From: Branchiostoma floridae
Taxonomy: Eukaryota > Chordata > Leptocardii > Amphioxiformes > Branchiostomatidae
Direction of reading: 5' to 3'
NCBI RefSeq assembly: GCF_000003815.2
Contig: NC_049980.1
Coordinates: forward strand, 1,625,556-1,661,155
DNA length: 35,600 bases
Both the position numbers and the translations under genes were made by a program. A model generated the notes under the pieces. That model saw nothing but the letters and a program-made list of their open reading frames with translations, was not told the DNA's origin and did no database searches. Below, one piece after another: positions 21,001 to 26,696 of the stretch (its first letter is position 1; the number at the start of each line of letters is the position of its first letter).

Positions 21001-22330
21001 CGTGCTGCTTCTCTCCATCCAGCTGGATGAGCTGCCGGACAACCGGTTCCAACAGACAGGCTTTGATGACATCAGCATCCATGGGGAGCTGTACGTGGGA
21101 GGGGGGCCAGGTTAGTCTGCAGTGTGGATTGTCAAAGAATCTACTGATTGAACAACCCATTGACCAATAAATGACAAATTCCATATTAAAACAGATGTTA
21201 AGCATTAGATATTGTTTATCGTAGAGATTCCTTTCAACCTTAAGTAGTTTATTCTTGGAGTAGAAGTTTTACAAGGTGATACACACACATTGTAAGTTAA
21301 AAGATGGACCTTGTTACTGTTCATGACTGGAAGCTGGGAAGTGTTGAAAATGATATGAATTAAGTTATCTGGAATAGAAGATGCATGACAATTAGGAACT
21401 TGTGTATGAACAAGTGTGAAGAAGTAAGCGAAGATTGGAGACTCCGAGATCATTCTTCCTGATTGGTCAATTGATTGGTCTTCCTTTTGGTTTTTGTCTG
21501 TAAAACAGATGTGTTTTCACAAGTATGACAGACTAAGCTAGTCATTGTCAAGGAAATACATGTACAAGTCAAAAATTCAAATGCAGCATGTTGCGAGAGT
21601 CACAGAGATGAAATAGGAGAGATCAACTTGTCAGTTGAAGAGTTATAATAACAATCTAGTTTGTATCCAGTAGTTAACAATTTTTGTAAGAAAGTGTAAC
21701 ATCGAATGTTGAAAGTTTCCATATGAAATTCTGCTGAAGGATTTAGGTTCCTCCAAATTTTTTTCAAGCAATGACTGTTTTTAAAGGTAGGGTACATACC
21801 TCCAAATTTTCGACGGCTGACAGTTCATCTTGCTCACGGAGAATTACCGTCTTGATCTCGTGAGAGAACTCGAGAACTAGGTCAGGCTTGCGTAGATCAT
21901 CTGCCCCCTCCCCCCACCTTACGGAGTGGGGATAGGTAGGACTTTGGCAGCTCCCAACCCTGACCTAGTTCTCGAGTTCTCTCACGAGATCAAGACTAGG
22001 TCATTCTTCGTAAGCAAGGTGAACTGTCAGCCGTCAAAAATTTGGAGGTATGTTACCGTATGTACCCTACCTTTAAAAACAGTCATTGCTTGAAGAAAAT
22101 TCGGAGTAACTGTATTCATACGTGACTGATGATCCTCTTCAACGATGCTGAAGGGTTGATGTTGTTTCTCCTTGTATCATTTTGCAGTTGCTGCCTCCTT
22201 GGCTTCCCCAGGCCTGGTGCAGACTCCCTTCAAGGGCTGTCTGGAGTCCCTGGTGTTCGGAGAAGCACTGGACCTCCGACAGGCCGGACTTACAGAGCAC
22301 GTCACCTCAGGATGTCCAGCAAGACCTTGA
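1841..22330 (+). CDS. Laminin alpha chain, C-terminal LG2(half)-LG5, 12 exons, 5' partial
   Basis: Secreted basement-membrane subunit. The C-terminal LG domains of laminin alpha chains bind integrins, dystroglycan and heparan sulphate (family knowledge). Exons: 1841-2007, 2528-2696, 14242-14391, 15147-15295, 15925-16110, 16636-16884, 17542-17758, 18363-18530, 19278-19449, 20262-20389, 20873-21110, 22188-22330. All inner borders are AG/GT, every phase matches, and the sum is 2136 bases, exactly 712 codons. Domain order seen: second half of LG2, LG3, a Pro-rich linker (PPPGPTVAPP), LG4 with the FAGCIRLL and VGQCYEAV cysteines, and LG5 with VCDGEFH and FKGCLESLVF, ending SGCPARP. LG4-LG5 after a linker is diagnostic of laminin alpha rather than agrin or perlecan. 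The SGCPA-type end and Pro-rich linker lean towards the alpha3/4/5 class, but I cannot fix the subtype. The coiled coil, LG1 and the start of LG2 lie upstream of the window. One internal TGA (2619-2621) interrupts the frame. Confidence 0.9.
2528..2696 (+). CDS. Laminin alpha exon: end of LG2, with 42-bp duplication and in-frame TGA
   Basis: The exon has acceptor TTACTGCATCAG and donor CAG|GTGACC, and ends in phase 0 to match the exon at 14242. The frame reads VGPTSVKFAGCLQDVR, then repeats PTSVKFAGCLQDVR, then a TGA at 2619-2621, then NDRTVQLNTN... and FQGCLPQ. The two cysteines (AGCL and QGCL) are the LG-closing pair. An LG domain needs one copy of the duplicated segment, with a hydrophobic residue expected where the TGA sits (as in DVRLND). 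Seen: exact 42-bp tandem repeat 2535-2576 / 2577-2618. Inferred: allele, pseudogenisation or assembly error; the open frame after the stop and intact splice sites favour a recent event or an error. Confidence 0.75.
2535..2618 (+). repeat. Exact 42-bp tandem duplication inside a laminin exon
   Basis: Positions 2535-2576 and 2577-2618 are identical. The unit is 14 codons long and begins CCCACCTCGGTGAAG. It keeps frame, but the codon after the second copy is TGA. Confidence 0.97.
2731..2784. repeat. (TG)n microsatellite
   Basis: Nearly pure TG dinucleotide run starting 35 bases after the laminin donor at 2697. Confidence 0.95.
4865..5071. mobile_element. Foldback element, about 207 bp
   Basis: The left arm TAACGCTAGTTCACC ... 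GGTAACCTATATCCGT and the right arm ACGGATATAGGTTACC ... GGTGAACTAGCGTTA are inverted copies with a small gap in each. The middle is AT-rich. No coding capacity, so a MITE-like element is likely. The target duplication is not clear. Confidence 0.75.
5371..6563. repeat. 45-bp minisatellite, about 26 units
   Basis: The consensus unit includes CTTGCTTCATGATCCAGT, then ATTTTGTACCTGTACC and AAATCAACTTT. Most spacings are exactly 45 bases. Because 45 is a multiple of 3 and the unit lacks stops in several frames, it gives long frames on both strands that repeat a 15-residue pattern; these are artefacts. Some units are shorter near 5500 and 5660. Three units carry a 7-base insertion GAATCAT. Confidence 0.95.
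10250..10640. promoter_or_regulatory. GC-rich intronic block with clustered motifs (possible cis-regulatory element)
   Basis: A CpG-rich stretch in AT-rich surroundings. It contains two AATTATC homeodomain-type cores (10529-10535, 10540-10546), a third ATTATC near 10610, an NRF1-like TGCGCGTGCGCG (10569-10580) and an octamer ATGCAAAT (10616-10623), ending in a poly-C run. An imperfect duplication of CTGTGCAGGAC ... CCTGCGAAT lies at 10350-10433. Motif presence is seen; enhancer or promoter activity is inference. Confidence 0.35.
11222..11364 (-). mobile_element. tRNA-derived SINE-like copy
   Basis: On the minus strand it starts GCGTAGTGCAATCGGCAGAG and continues to GGTCCCGAGTGTAAAA, like box A and box B of a tRNA-type promoter. 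Downstream is the common tail CGCCCTTGGGAAAGGCAC. It does not fold as a full tRNA with an obvious acceptor stem, so I call a SINE rather than a gene. Confidence 0.6.
11922..12099. repeat. (TG)n / TTTG compound microsatellite
   Basis: About 178 bases of TG repeat with regularly interspersed TTTG units. The long Cys-Val or His-Thr frames here are artefacts of the repeat. Confidence 0.97.
12463..12490. repeat. (TG)n microsatellite
   Basis: Short TG run, followed by mixed TGCG/TGCATG steps to about 12500. Confidence 0.9.
13728..13754. repeat. (CTA)n microsatellite
   Basis: Nine CTA units in a row in the laminin intron, about 490 bases before the LG3 exon. Confidence 0.95.
14242..14391 (+). CDS. 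Laminin alpha exon: start of LG3
   Basis: Exactly 50 codons, phase 0 at both ends, between TTTTACCCAG and GTAAGT. It reads VVPGVGFRGDSSFSQLAIPL and later DGVLLYAEDSSDA, the usual opening strands of an LG domain (GVxFxGDxxxxL ... GVLLYA). It directly continues the LG2 exon across an 11.5-kb intron. Confidence 0.9.
14420..14771. mobile_element. Palindromic foldback element in a laminin intron
   Basis: The ends TATTAGACTAGTTAAACTGT (14419-14438) and ACAGTTTAACTAGTCCAATA (to 14771) are inverted copies. The symmetry continues inward, with AGTCTTTGTCAAGGAATGAAC and GTTTATTCCTTGACAAAGACT. It has no coding capacity. The 13-base string CTAACCCAGAGAT occurs just before it (14408-14420) and again at 14807-14819. 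The element starts 29 bases after the donor of the first LG3 exon. Confidence 0.8.
15147..15295 (+). CDS. Laminin alpha exon: LG3 centre
   Basis: Acceptor CCACTGCAG, donor AAG|GTTAGC. It reads DHFFYLALYNGHLFGVHQP ... LLVDQQWHLVELNITAG. The pattern FYLALYNGHLFG and D-x-QWHLVEL are LG signatures, and NIT is a potential N-glycosylation site. It ends with two bases of a codon completed by the next exon. Confidence 0.9.
15925..16110 (+). CDS. Laminin alpha exon: LG3 later strands
   Basis: Acceptor CTCTTCCAG, donor CAG|GTGAGA. It reads ISVQVDRSGEASAG ... SHLYLAGVGP ... NRCEECPVVVSYTGGM. The SSHLYLAGV segment corresponds to the usual LYVGG strand. The normal F-x-GC element is replaced by SYTGGMQGV. 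Instead two cysteines sit close together in NRCEEC, so the disulphide pattern of LG3 is unusual. Confidence 0.88.
16296..16386. repeat. Interspersed repeat, copy 1
   Basis: It shares GCTGTAACTGGCCCCTCCC and an AATCAGGCTA end with a diverged copy at 24035-24121. The two copies start CAACACAAA or TAACACAAA. It lies in a laminin intron. Confidence 0.6.
16636..16884 (+). CDS. Laminin alpha exon: LG3 end, Pro-rich linker, LG4 start
   Basis: Acceptor CCCTCACAG, donor AAG|GTGAGT. The exon closes LG3 (VYLSGLDPPQ), then runs through a threonine/proline-rich linker with the sequon NVT and the stretch PPPGPTVAPPSC, then opens LG4 (GVNFGRHGNSYISYSL). The LG3-LG4 linker is where many vertebrate laminin alpha chains are proteolytically processed; no cleavage site can be assigned here. 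This single exon spans three structural units. Confidence 0.88.
17031..17204. mobile_element. Foldback element, about 174 bp
   Basis: The left arm CCTTGGGGAGCTTTTACTAA and, further in, TATCAGCCAATCAGATAATC mirror the right arm GATTTTCTGATTGGCTGACA ... TTTAGCAGAGCCCCTCCAAAG. Non-coding, within a laminin intron. Confidence 0.65.
17542..17758 (+). CDS. Laminin alpha exon: LG4 core
   Basis: Acceptor CTATTTTTCAG, donor GAG|GTGGGC, ends in phase 0. It reads FVLRCQFRAEAPDGILYYSANN ... HLAVYMSEGYLHADMK ... DYADGNWWEV. The order DGILYYSA, LAVYM-x-x-GYLHA and DGNWWEV (equivalent of DGQWHxV) is a textbook LG arrangement. Confidence 0.9.
18005..18205 (+). mobile_element. tRNA-derived SINE-like copy
   Basis: It contains a box A-like TGGCCATGCTGTTAGTCA and a box B-like ACAGGTTCAATTTCTGG in normal tRNA spacing. 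The tail TTCCTTGGGAAGGACACAA is shared in type with other copies in the window. It lies in the LG4 intron. Confidence 0.55.
18363..18530 (+). CDS. Laminin alpha exon: LG4 later strands
   Basis: Acceptor TTTCCCTGCCAG, donor CGG|GTAAGC; 56 codons in phase 0. It reads VVILRIHNFLAIIVPERRDY ... LPLYVGGTDIHVDYPIFSLR. The LPLYVGG element is a hallmark LG strand. Confidence 0.9.
18665..18745 (-). repeat. Repeat with inverted GCAGGTAA / TTACCTGC arms, copy 1
   Basis: It contains GATGCAGGTAATTTTCAATG, then TTACCTGCACCAGTGCAGGT and ATGCAGAAAAAAAAGTATTT. It matches the copy at 35168-35243 closely and, in reverse orientation and more diverged, the one at 30414-30522. Confidence 0.65.
19278..19449 (+). 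CDS. Laminin alpha exon: LG4 end and LG5 start
   Basis: Acceptor TTCACTTCAG, donor ATGG|GTGAGC. It reads KKSGFAGCIRLLEIS ... YNVGQCYEAVNPGTAFNGTGFITMG. The two LG4-closing cysteines (AGC and GQC) are present. The join NVGQCYEAVNPGTAFNGTGF resembles the conserved LG4-LG5 border of laminin alpha chains. NGT is a possible sequon. Confidence 0.92.
19883..20164. mobile_element. Foldback element, about 282 bp
   Basis: The ends GTCAAAACTCAAC and GTTGAATTTTGAC are inverted copies. Inside, TTCAGCCAACTATGAC and GTCGTAGTTGGCTGAA-type motifs repeat in both orientations. Non-coding, in the intron before the first LG5-only exon. Confidence 0.65.
20262..20389 (+). CDS. Laminin alpha exon: LG5 first strands
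   Basis: Acceptor ATTCCCTTCAG, donor AGG|GTCAGT. It reads TQSLESGLDVSVQFSTVQRS, then a leucine-rich strand, YQDPGNYFLMDAEDGR. It joins both neighbours in phase (two bases at the start, phase 0 at the end). Confidence 0.88.
20450..20660. repeat. Repeat rich in GCGGTGGTTT / CACCGCAAA motifs
   Basis: Several near-copies of TTCGCGGTGGTTTAAATTTCG lie in both orientations, ending in GCATATACAGTATATACAG. This looks like a short interspersed element, but its boundaries are not certain. Confidence 0.4.
20873..21110 (+). CDS. Laminin alpha exon: LG5 core
   Basis: Acceptor TTCCACCAG, donor CCAG|GTTAGT. It reads IRGHLRKNNITTTIRTTHV, then FEVCDGEFHTLVFSANLVQR, and ends GELYVGGGPG. CDGEFHTL matches the LCDGQWHxV element of laminin LG5, and ELYVGG is the following canonical strand. 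The opposite strand also has a 136-codon frame here, with no recognisable domain. Confidence 0.92.
21751..22106. mobile_element. Long-arm hairpin element, about 356 bp
   Basis: The left arm starts CTCCAAATTTTTTTCAAGCA and the right arm ends TGCTTGAAGAAAATTCGGAG. The pairing continues inward for more than 100 bases, including AAAGGTAGGGTACATAC, TTTGACGGCTGACAGTTCA-type and TGATCTCGTGAGAGAACTCG segments. The loop is C- and G-rich. No coding capacity. It sits directly upstream of the terminal laminin exon. Confidence 0.85.
22188..22330 (+). CDS. Laminin alpha terminal exon: end of LG5 and stop
   Basis: Acceptor CATTTTGCAG. It completes the split Val codon, reads AASLASPGLVQTPFKGCLES, then LVFGEALDLRQAGLTEHV, and ends TSGCPARP before TGA at 22328-22330. 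FKGCLESLVFG and the final SGC give the LG5 disulphide pair, as at the end of known laminin alpha chains. Confidence 0.92.
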
Positions 22331-22424
22331 CACTCAACCGACTTTCTTAACTTCAAATGTCTGAAATATTAGGATAAGATAGAGGCTATACTTGACTGTG
22401 ACTGTTAGTACATTGTCAAAATGA

Positions 22425-22430
22425 AATAAA
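22425..22430 (+). terminator. Laminin poly(A) signal AATAAA
   Basis: AATAAA lies 95 bases after the laminin stop and is followed by a GTTTCAACATCTTTG tract. Cleavage probably falls about 10-25 bases downstream, giving a very short 3' UTR. A second AATAAA at about 23069 is further away and is less likely to be the main site. Confidence 0.7.
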
Positions 22431-22445
22431 GTTTCAACATCTTTG

Positions 22446-23556
22446 CCACTAGTTTTACTGTAAACTTTCAGGCCATAGCACTCAAATGAAAACAGTAGGG
22501 CTGTAATACTATATGATTGTTTGTATCAGTTTCTGAACACACCAGATTTTTTACAGTAAGAACAATCTACGCTGCATAAGATTAGACTGTAAGATTTGAT
22601 CCAGGCACACTGGTACAGACCACTACTCTTTTTGGTTTGTGCAGCTCTGTGGTATCTTTAACATGCTCAAGATGCGGCTCCTTTTAAGAGAGGGCCTTCT
22701 GCTTAACGTCCCATCAAAGAGGATGTCTCTACTTTAAAGCTATTAGGTATACCCATTTTCACTAGAGGGTACCCAGAAAGATGAATGAGGAAATACCACA
22801 TTGGGACCTGTTAGGGATTCAAATCCAGAACCTTTACATTCAGTGGCCATCTAAATTATTTGTTTGCAGTATAAGTAGTGGAAAGTATTACACGCATGCT
22901 TGTGTTTGAATGGTCACCAATATTCATTGTTATAAACGTACAGTAAAGTCATAAACATGATACACAATCATGTAGGGCGTCCTCTTTGCCACTGTACTAA
23001 GATGACAACCTGAATGTTTTGTTTCATCTCCAGATGTGAAAAAGTATGTTTGATGTATATCTTGCTTAAATAAAAGTTGGCTATTGTGTGGATCGTTCGT
23101 TTGTGTTGTGATTGAGTAGTTTCTATCAAATTGAATGTGGACAGTCACAACCTTTCTTGCTTTGCACATCAAAGATTCTGTTATCAATGGGCTGATAAAC
23201 ATTTTGCAACTTCAATATGTCAAATCGGAAATTTCAGAATTCAAAAGACATGTATGATGTTGATTATATTCACAAGTTATTACCGATTTCATTCTTAGTT
23301 CAAACAAAAAAAAACTACATGAAGTATCGAGTTTTAATAGATTCTTCCAAATACTTTCTCATCACCAACAAAAAGAAAAATAGCAACCATTAACACTTGT
23401 ATATATCTTGAAATATTTCTATAGAGTCTCAAGAGTCTTGAAAAAGATCTCAAGACCCGCACACACACACACGGGAAGAGAAAAAGAAAGACGGACGAAC
23501 AGGATGACAAACAATCATTTAATGTTCTTTTTGGAAGACTAAGCTCATTATCATCT
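22446..23556. other. Intergenic region between convergent genes
   Basis: No exon recognised. It contains a SINE-like segment (22648-22855), a secondary AATAAA near 23069 and a short CA run at 23460. The minus-strand 3' UTR of the dehydrogenase should lie in its right part; TTTAAT at 23332-23337 and 23516-23522 would read ATTAAA on that strand. Confidence 0.5.
22648..22855 (-). mobile_element. tRNA-derived SINE-like copy
   Basis: Contains GGGATTCAAATCCAGAACCT, which on the minus strand is a box B-like GGATTTGAATCCC, and ACCTTTACATTCAGTGGCC. A related copy at 34479-34660 has GGGATTTGAACCCAGAACCT and a GGGATCTTTAA-type motif at the same end. Confidence 0.5.
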
Positions 23557-23703
23557 TCAGACTTCTTCATGACCAGTTATTACATGATGAGAGATCTGAG
23601 TTTTGTGAAAGGCGAAAGGAGTCGCACAACCCCGGATAACGGCCTGGGCTGTTTCATCGATCGGAGCGGCACCTTTCAGTGTCTGCTCTCCACCTGGTAT
23701 TGC
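23557..23703 (-). CDS. SDR terminal exon
   Basis: 49 codons including the stop. The first half fits the family (AAPIDETAQAVIRG). The last 25 residues (CATPFAFHKTQISHH and onward) do not resemble the usual tail containing a VYYP-like motif. Either the lineage has changed its C-terminus or a frameshift has occurred. The overlapping plus-strand frame at 23569-23775 is taken as its shadow. Confidence 0.62.
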   Translation of the reverse strand, partial: AIPGGEQTLKGAAPIDETAQAVIRGCATPFAFHKTQISHHVITGHEEV

Positions 23704-24295
23704 CTGAAACCAACGTACCAAAATCACGGTGAAGAAGCGTTCAGCAACTGTTCATATGTGACCTGCAGTATTTGAAGGAAACTACTTTGCAAGGAAAGCA
23801 GGTAGGTAGGTACTTTGCAACAACCTTACTCCTCACAAATAAGAACATTCCTAAATAAAGTTTGGGAAAAGAATTGACTAAAACATCATGACATGACATG
23901 GAGTTTATGCATGTTTTGCACATGTATATATATCATGATCACACGTAGGATTCTCATACTTTTGCGATCATTGATGCCTATGACGATAGCCGCGTTGGGG
24001 AAGTCATGATCACATTTCAACTAGTCTGTACATGTGTAACACAAATTTTGCTGTCCGGTGCTGTAACTGGCCCCTCCCTGTTAGGAGGACCGGCTGTTAT
24101 AAACGATATTTAATCAGGCTACATTCCAACATACTTGAAACGTTTTGATGGTGTTTGGAGTCGCGATGAGGCCCAGAACTGCGACAGTGACGGACACGTC
24201 CCGCCGAGCCTTTGTCAGTTCCACACGGAGGAAGCTGAAGAATCTGTATATATATAGACCGAACTTTGAAGCACAGTAGTGTGTTAGGGTTGGAC
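23557..24295 (-). CDS. Short-chain dehydrogenase resembling 11-beta-HSD1, last two exons only
   Basis: Minus-strand exons 24295-24135 and 23703-23557 are split by a 431-base intron with GTATGT donor and GGTTTCAG acceptor, phase 0. The first reads THYCASKFG (the SDR Y-x-x-x-K catalytic pair), then RFFSFLRVELTKARRDVSVT and VLGLIATPNTIKTFQ. This parallels the known order YSASKF, FFSSxRxE, VxVTLxxLGxIxT of HSD11B1-type proteins, which are ER NADP(H)-dependent reductases. The second reads GAAPIDETAQAVIRG, like the AAPxxExAxxIIxGG segment, then an unrecognised 25-residue tail to TGA at 23557-23559. The exons with the cofactor motif TGxxxGxG and the NxxS region are not found, so this may be an eroded copy. 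It is convergent with laminin. Confidence 0.7.
24035..24121. repeat. Interspersed repeat, copy 2
   Basis: Diverged copy of the repeat at 16296-16386 (GCTGTAACTGGCCCCTCCC, AATCAGGCTA). It ends 14 bases from the donor-side edge of the SDR exon, inside its last intron. Confidence 0.6.
24135..24295 (-). CDS. SDR catalytic exon (YCASK)
   Basis: Borders: acceptor GTTGTCAG before GTCCAACC, donor CAA|GTATGT; 2 + 53 codons. Tyr and Lys of YxxxK are intact. Between FGL and FFSF there are four residues (YIYR) where relatives have two. The extra ones are encoded by a short TA run (24247-24256), so a 6-base in-frame expansion is likely. Confidence 0.72.
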
Positions 24296-24534
24296 CTGAC
24301 AACTGTCCTGGTGGGGAGACAGAGTAGAGAAGTACACAGTTCAGCCGCTACGACACTTAGAAAGGTCTATTTATTTCTATTTTCTTTGTATGAGTGAAAG
24401 TAGACTGGTTCACCATTTCGAGACGTCAACACCCATTACAGAAGAGGAAAGCTTGTACCTGAATTACACAACTAAGGCTTAGGTCCCAATTGCACTGGTG
24501 TAGCCCCCGGTCGGGCTCCGAAGCCACAAATTTG

Positions 24535-25255
24535 TTTTTTTTTATTGCAACAGATAAATACATAACATGATGGCGACACACTCAAGCTCAACATGCTTAT
24601 TTTCGTGCCGTCATCAGAAACAAACTGAGAGTACAAAAGAACATTGAAACAAATACAGACAAGCAAAGCATATAACAAAAGTAATGTTAAGTAACACCAT
24701 ATAACAAAATCATAGAATATAAGAAAATACATTTGAATATAGGTGGATATTCGTACAGGTGGTCCGGGCCAAGCTGGTAGGATAGAGATTCACTTATTCA
24801 GATCTTTTTGTTTCTTTTATTAATGATTGTACATGCTGTAGAAGTTTTGTGTTAATTGAGTCATTAAATGGACTAAATCATTATCCGAAAGACCGTCTAT
24901 GTTTATGGCAAATCCTACCAGCTTATGCAAGTTGCTGAGGAGGGAGATACGGTATTGAGTGTAGTTAGGGCAGTACAAAAAATACTGCTGAATACTTTCA
25001 CAACGATGGCCACAGGCGCAAGCACTACTACATGTACTAGTAACGAGATTGCGAGAGTACAAGTTGGAGTTTAAACTAGAAGTACCTAGGCGGAAACGAG
25101 TGAGAACAGCGCAAGTGAAACGAGGACCTATGCTGAAGTATGGAACAGAGACAGGGCGCACAAATTTGTTCCGATGGACTGCCGGATACTGTGGGTGCCC
25201 TTTGGTGTTCCCCACGGTCAGGTCACGGCGTCTATTTGTCACCGGGTTCTGGATT
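24535..25255 (-). mobile_element. Truncated non-LTR retrotransposon, 3' end
   Basis: The minus-strand frame 25254-24820 encodes the end of a LINE-type polyprotein: LTRFRLGTSSLNSNLYSRN, then CACGHRCESIQQYFLYCPNY, a Cys-rich pattern of the CxCG...E...CP type found after the reverse transcriptase of many LINEs. It stops at 24820 and is followed by about 275 bases of untranslated sequence ending TTGCAATAAAAAAAAA near 24535. The frame is closed upstream by a TGA, so the element is 5'-truncated. AGCCACAA occurs at 24522-24529 and 25314-25321, a possible target duplication. Confidence 0.65.
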
Positions 25256-26415
25256 CAGTTTGAGTCCGACTTTGATTCAACCTGGTGCCCGGCCGGGCCC
25301 AGAATACCCCGGTAGCCACAAGGTGTCCCACGGAGCCTCGCAGGAGTCGCACCCGAAAGTTTCAAAAAATAGTCCGTGAATTGCCCGGCAGGGCCCCCTT
25401 TTCTAATCGGGACCTACATGTACGCCTAAGTATCATTTTGATATACATGTATGTTAAATATCTAAGCTTGATAGTTTGCTCTCGTGGATTTTTTTATCCG
25501 TGACATTACATTAACCCTTACCTAACCTCGACCTGACATTTGGAAACTTTAGAGCAACTTGAAGGGAATGCTTGGTGTGTTTTGCTACCTGCCAGACCAC
25601 TTTTACCAGAAACGTGCCCTTTTGATCTGTGTGACGGTGGCACTGTTTCTATGACTTAATGGATTTATCCTTCAAACTTCAGCAGCCGGTCCAAGGAAAG
25701 ACTGCTATGTACTTCTATTCGAGCACGCAGAAAATGTGCCCAAATAGCCGGTAGAATCGGTAGAAGCAAATCATCGTTTTACCCAAGCAACCTTGGTCAT
25801 CTTTATGCATTCAGGCTACCGCTTTTAAATCGACCAAAAGGAAGCAGTGTGTATTTTCCAATGTAAATATGAAGTCAAGCTGACTTCATTAGAAATAGAC
25901 TGACTAAGTACAGCATTTTCAGCACCAAGGACAATGCCCTATACACACAGAAATTCACCATACACAAATAATCCACTAGTCTTATATGTACTCCATAACG
26001 TAGTTGCTTTTAGTAATGTCCTCTATCTTACGTTTGTTACATGTCTACAGACAGTTGTGATGTGCTTCATACTTAATACCAATACTTGATACTTAATACT
26101 TCAATAACTGACTCCCCTGGACACTTCCCCACCGTTTTTCCGAATGTCACGATCTCCGCATCCCTATAGGAAGGCCTGGTCGTCTGGTGGAGGCTAAAAA
26201 CTCTAGACCAAGAAAACTTGCCCTCAAATGCTACTCTGTCAACTGCCATCAATTAATGCATTTCGTTCAACATGGCTAGGGACTTGACCGTACTTAAGGG
26301 GAGGGGGGCGTATCGAATTTTTGCTTTTTAGCCGGGGGAGTGGCATTGGGCCTAGGGGCCTATGTTTACAAGCAAAATTTGCCATCGAGTGCTGGACATG
26401 CATGACGTTTCAGTA

Positions 26416-26433
26416 CCCCCCCCCCCCCCCCCC
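26416..26433. repeat. Poly-C run, 18 bases
   Basis: Uninterrupted C tract. Such runs are prone to sequencing error. Confidence 0.95.
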
Positions 26434-26696
26434 GACGTCCCTTGTTAAGTATTGTTTGTACTGAACTGTCCAAACATAATATATATGGTTTCGAGCATAC
26501 GTTGCCAGAATTCTAAGAAATTTTACAGTTTTCGTAAGCATCGCTAACATTTTGATCCATGACGGAATGGAACGTTGACGACTGTCTTTGACACGCAAAT
26601 TGCAATGCTAGTATGAATCGTCAGACGGCGCTGTTGATCCATGAACATGGTCATCGCAGAAGGACTTCCGTACACCCTTACTGTTGCATCTACTTT

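Noticed and set aside
20795-21205. 136-codon minus-strand frame
   Set aside because: Shadow of the well-supported laminin LG5 exon on the plus strand.
23569-23775. Plus-strand Cys-containing frame (GLGCFIDRSGTFQC...)
   Set aside because: It lies over the minus-strand SDR terminal exon, which has splice sites and family similarity. The plus frame has neither.
25587-25654. Minus-strand stretch SKGHVSGKSGLAG resembling the SxGxIVVVSSLAG segment expected before the SDR YxxxK exon
   Set aside because: Length and phase fit by eye, but there is an in-frame stop shortly upstream, a weak donor (GTAGCA), no good acceptor and several mismatches in the key strand. At most an eroded exon.
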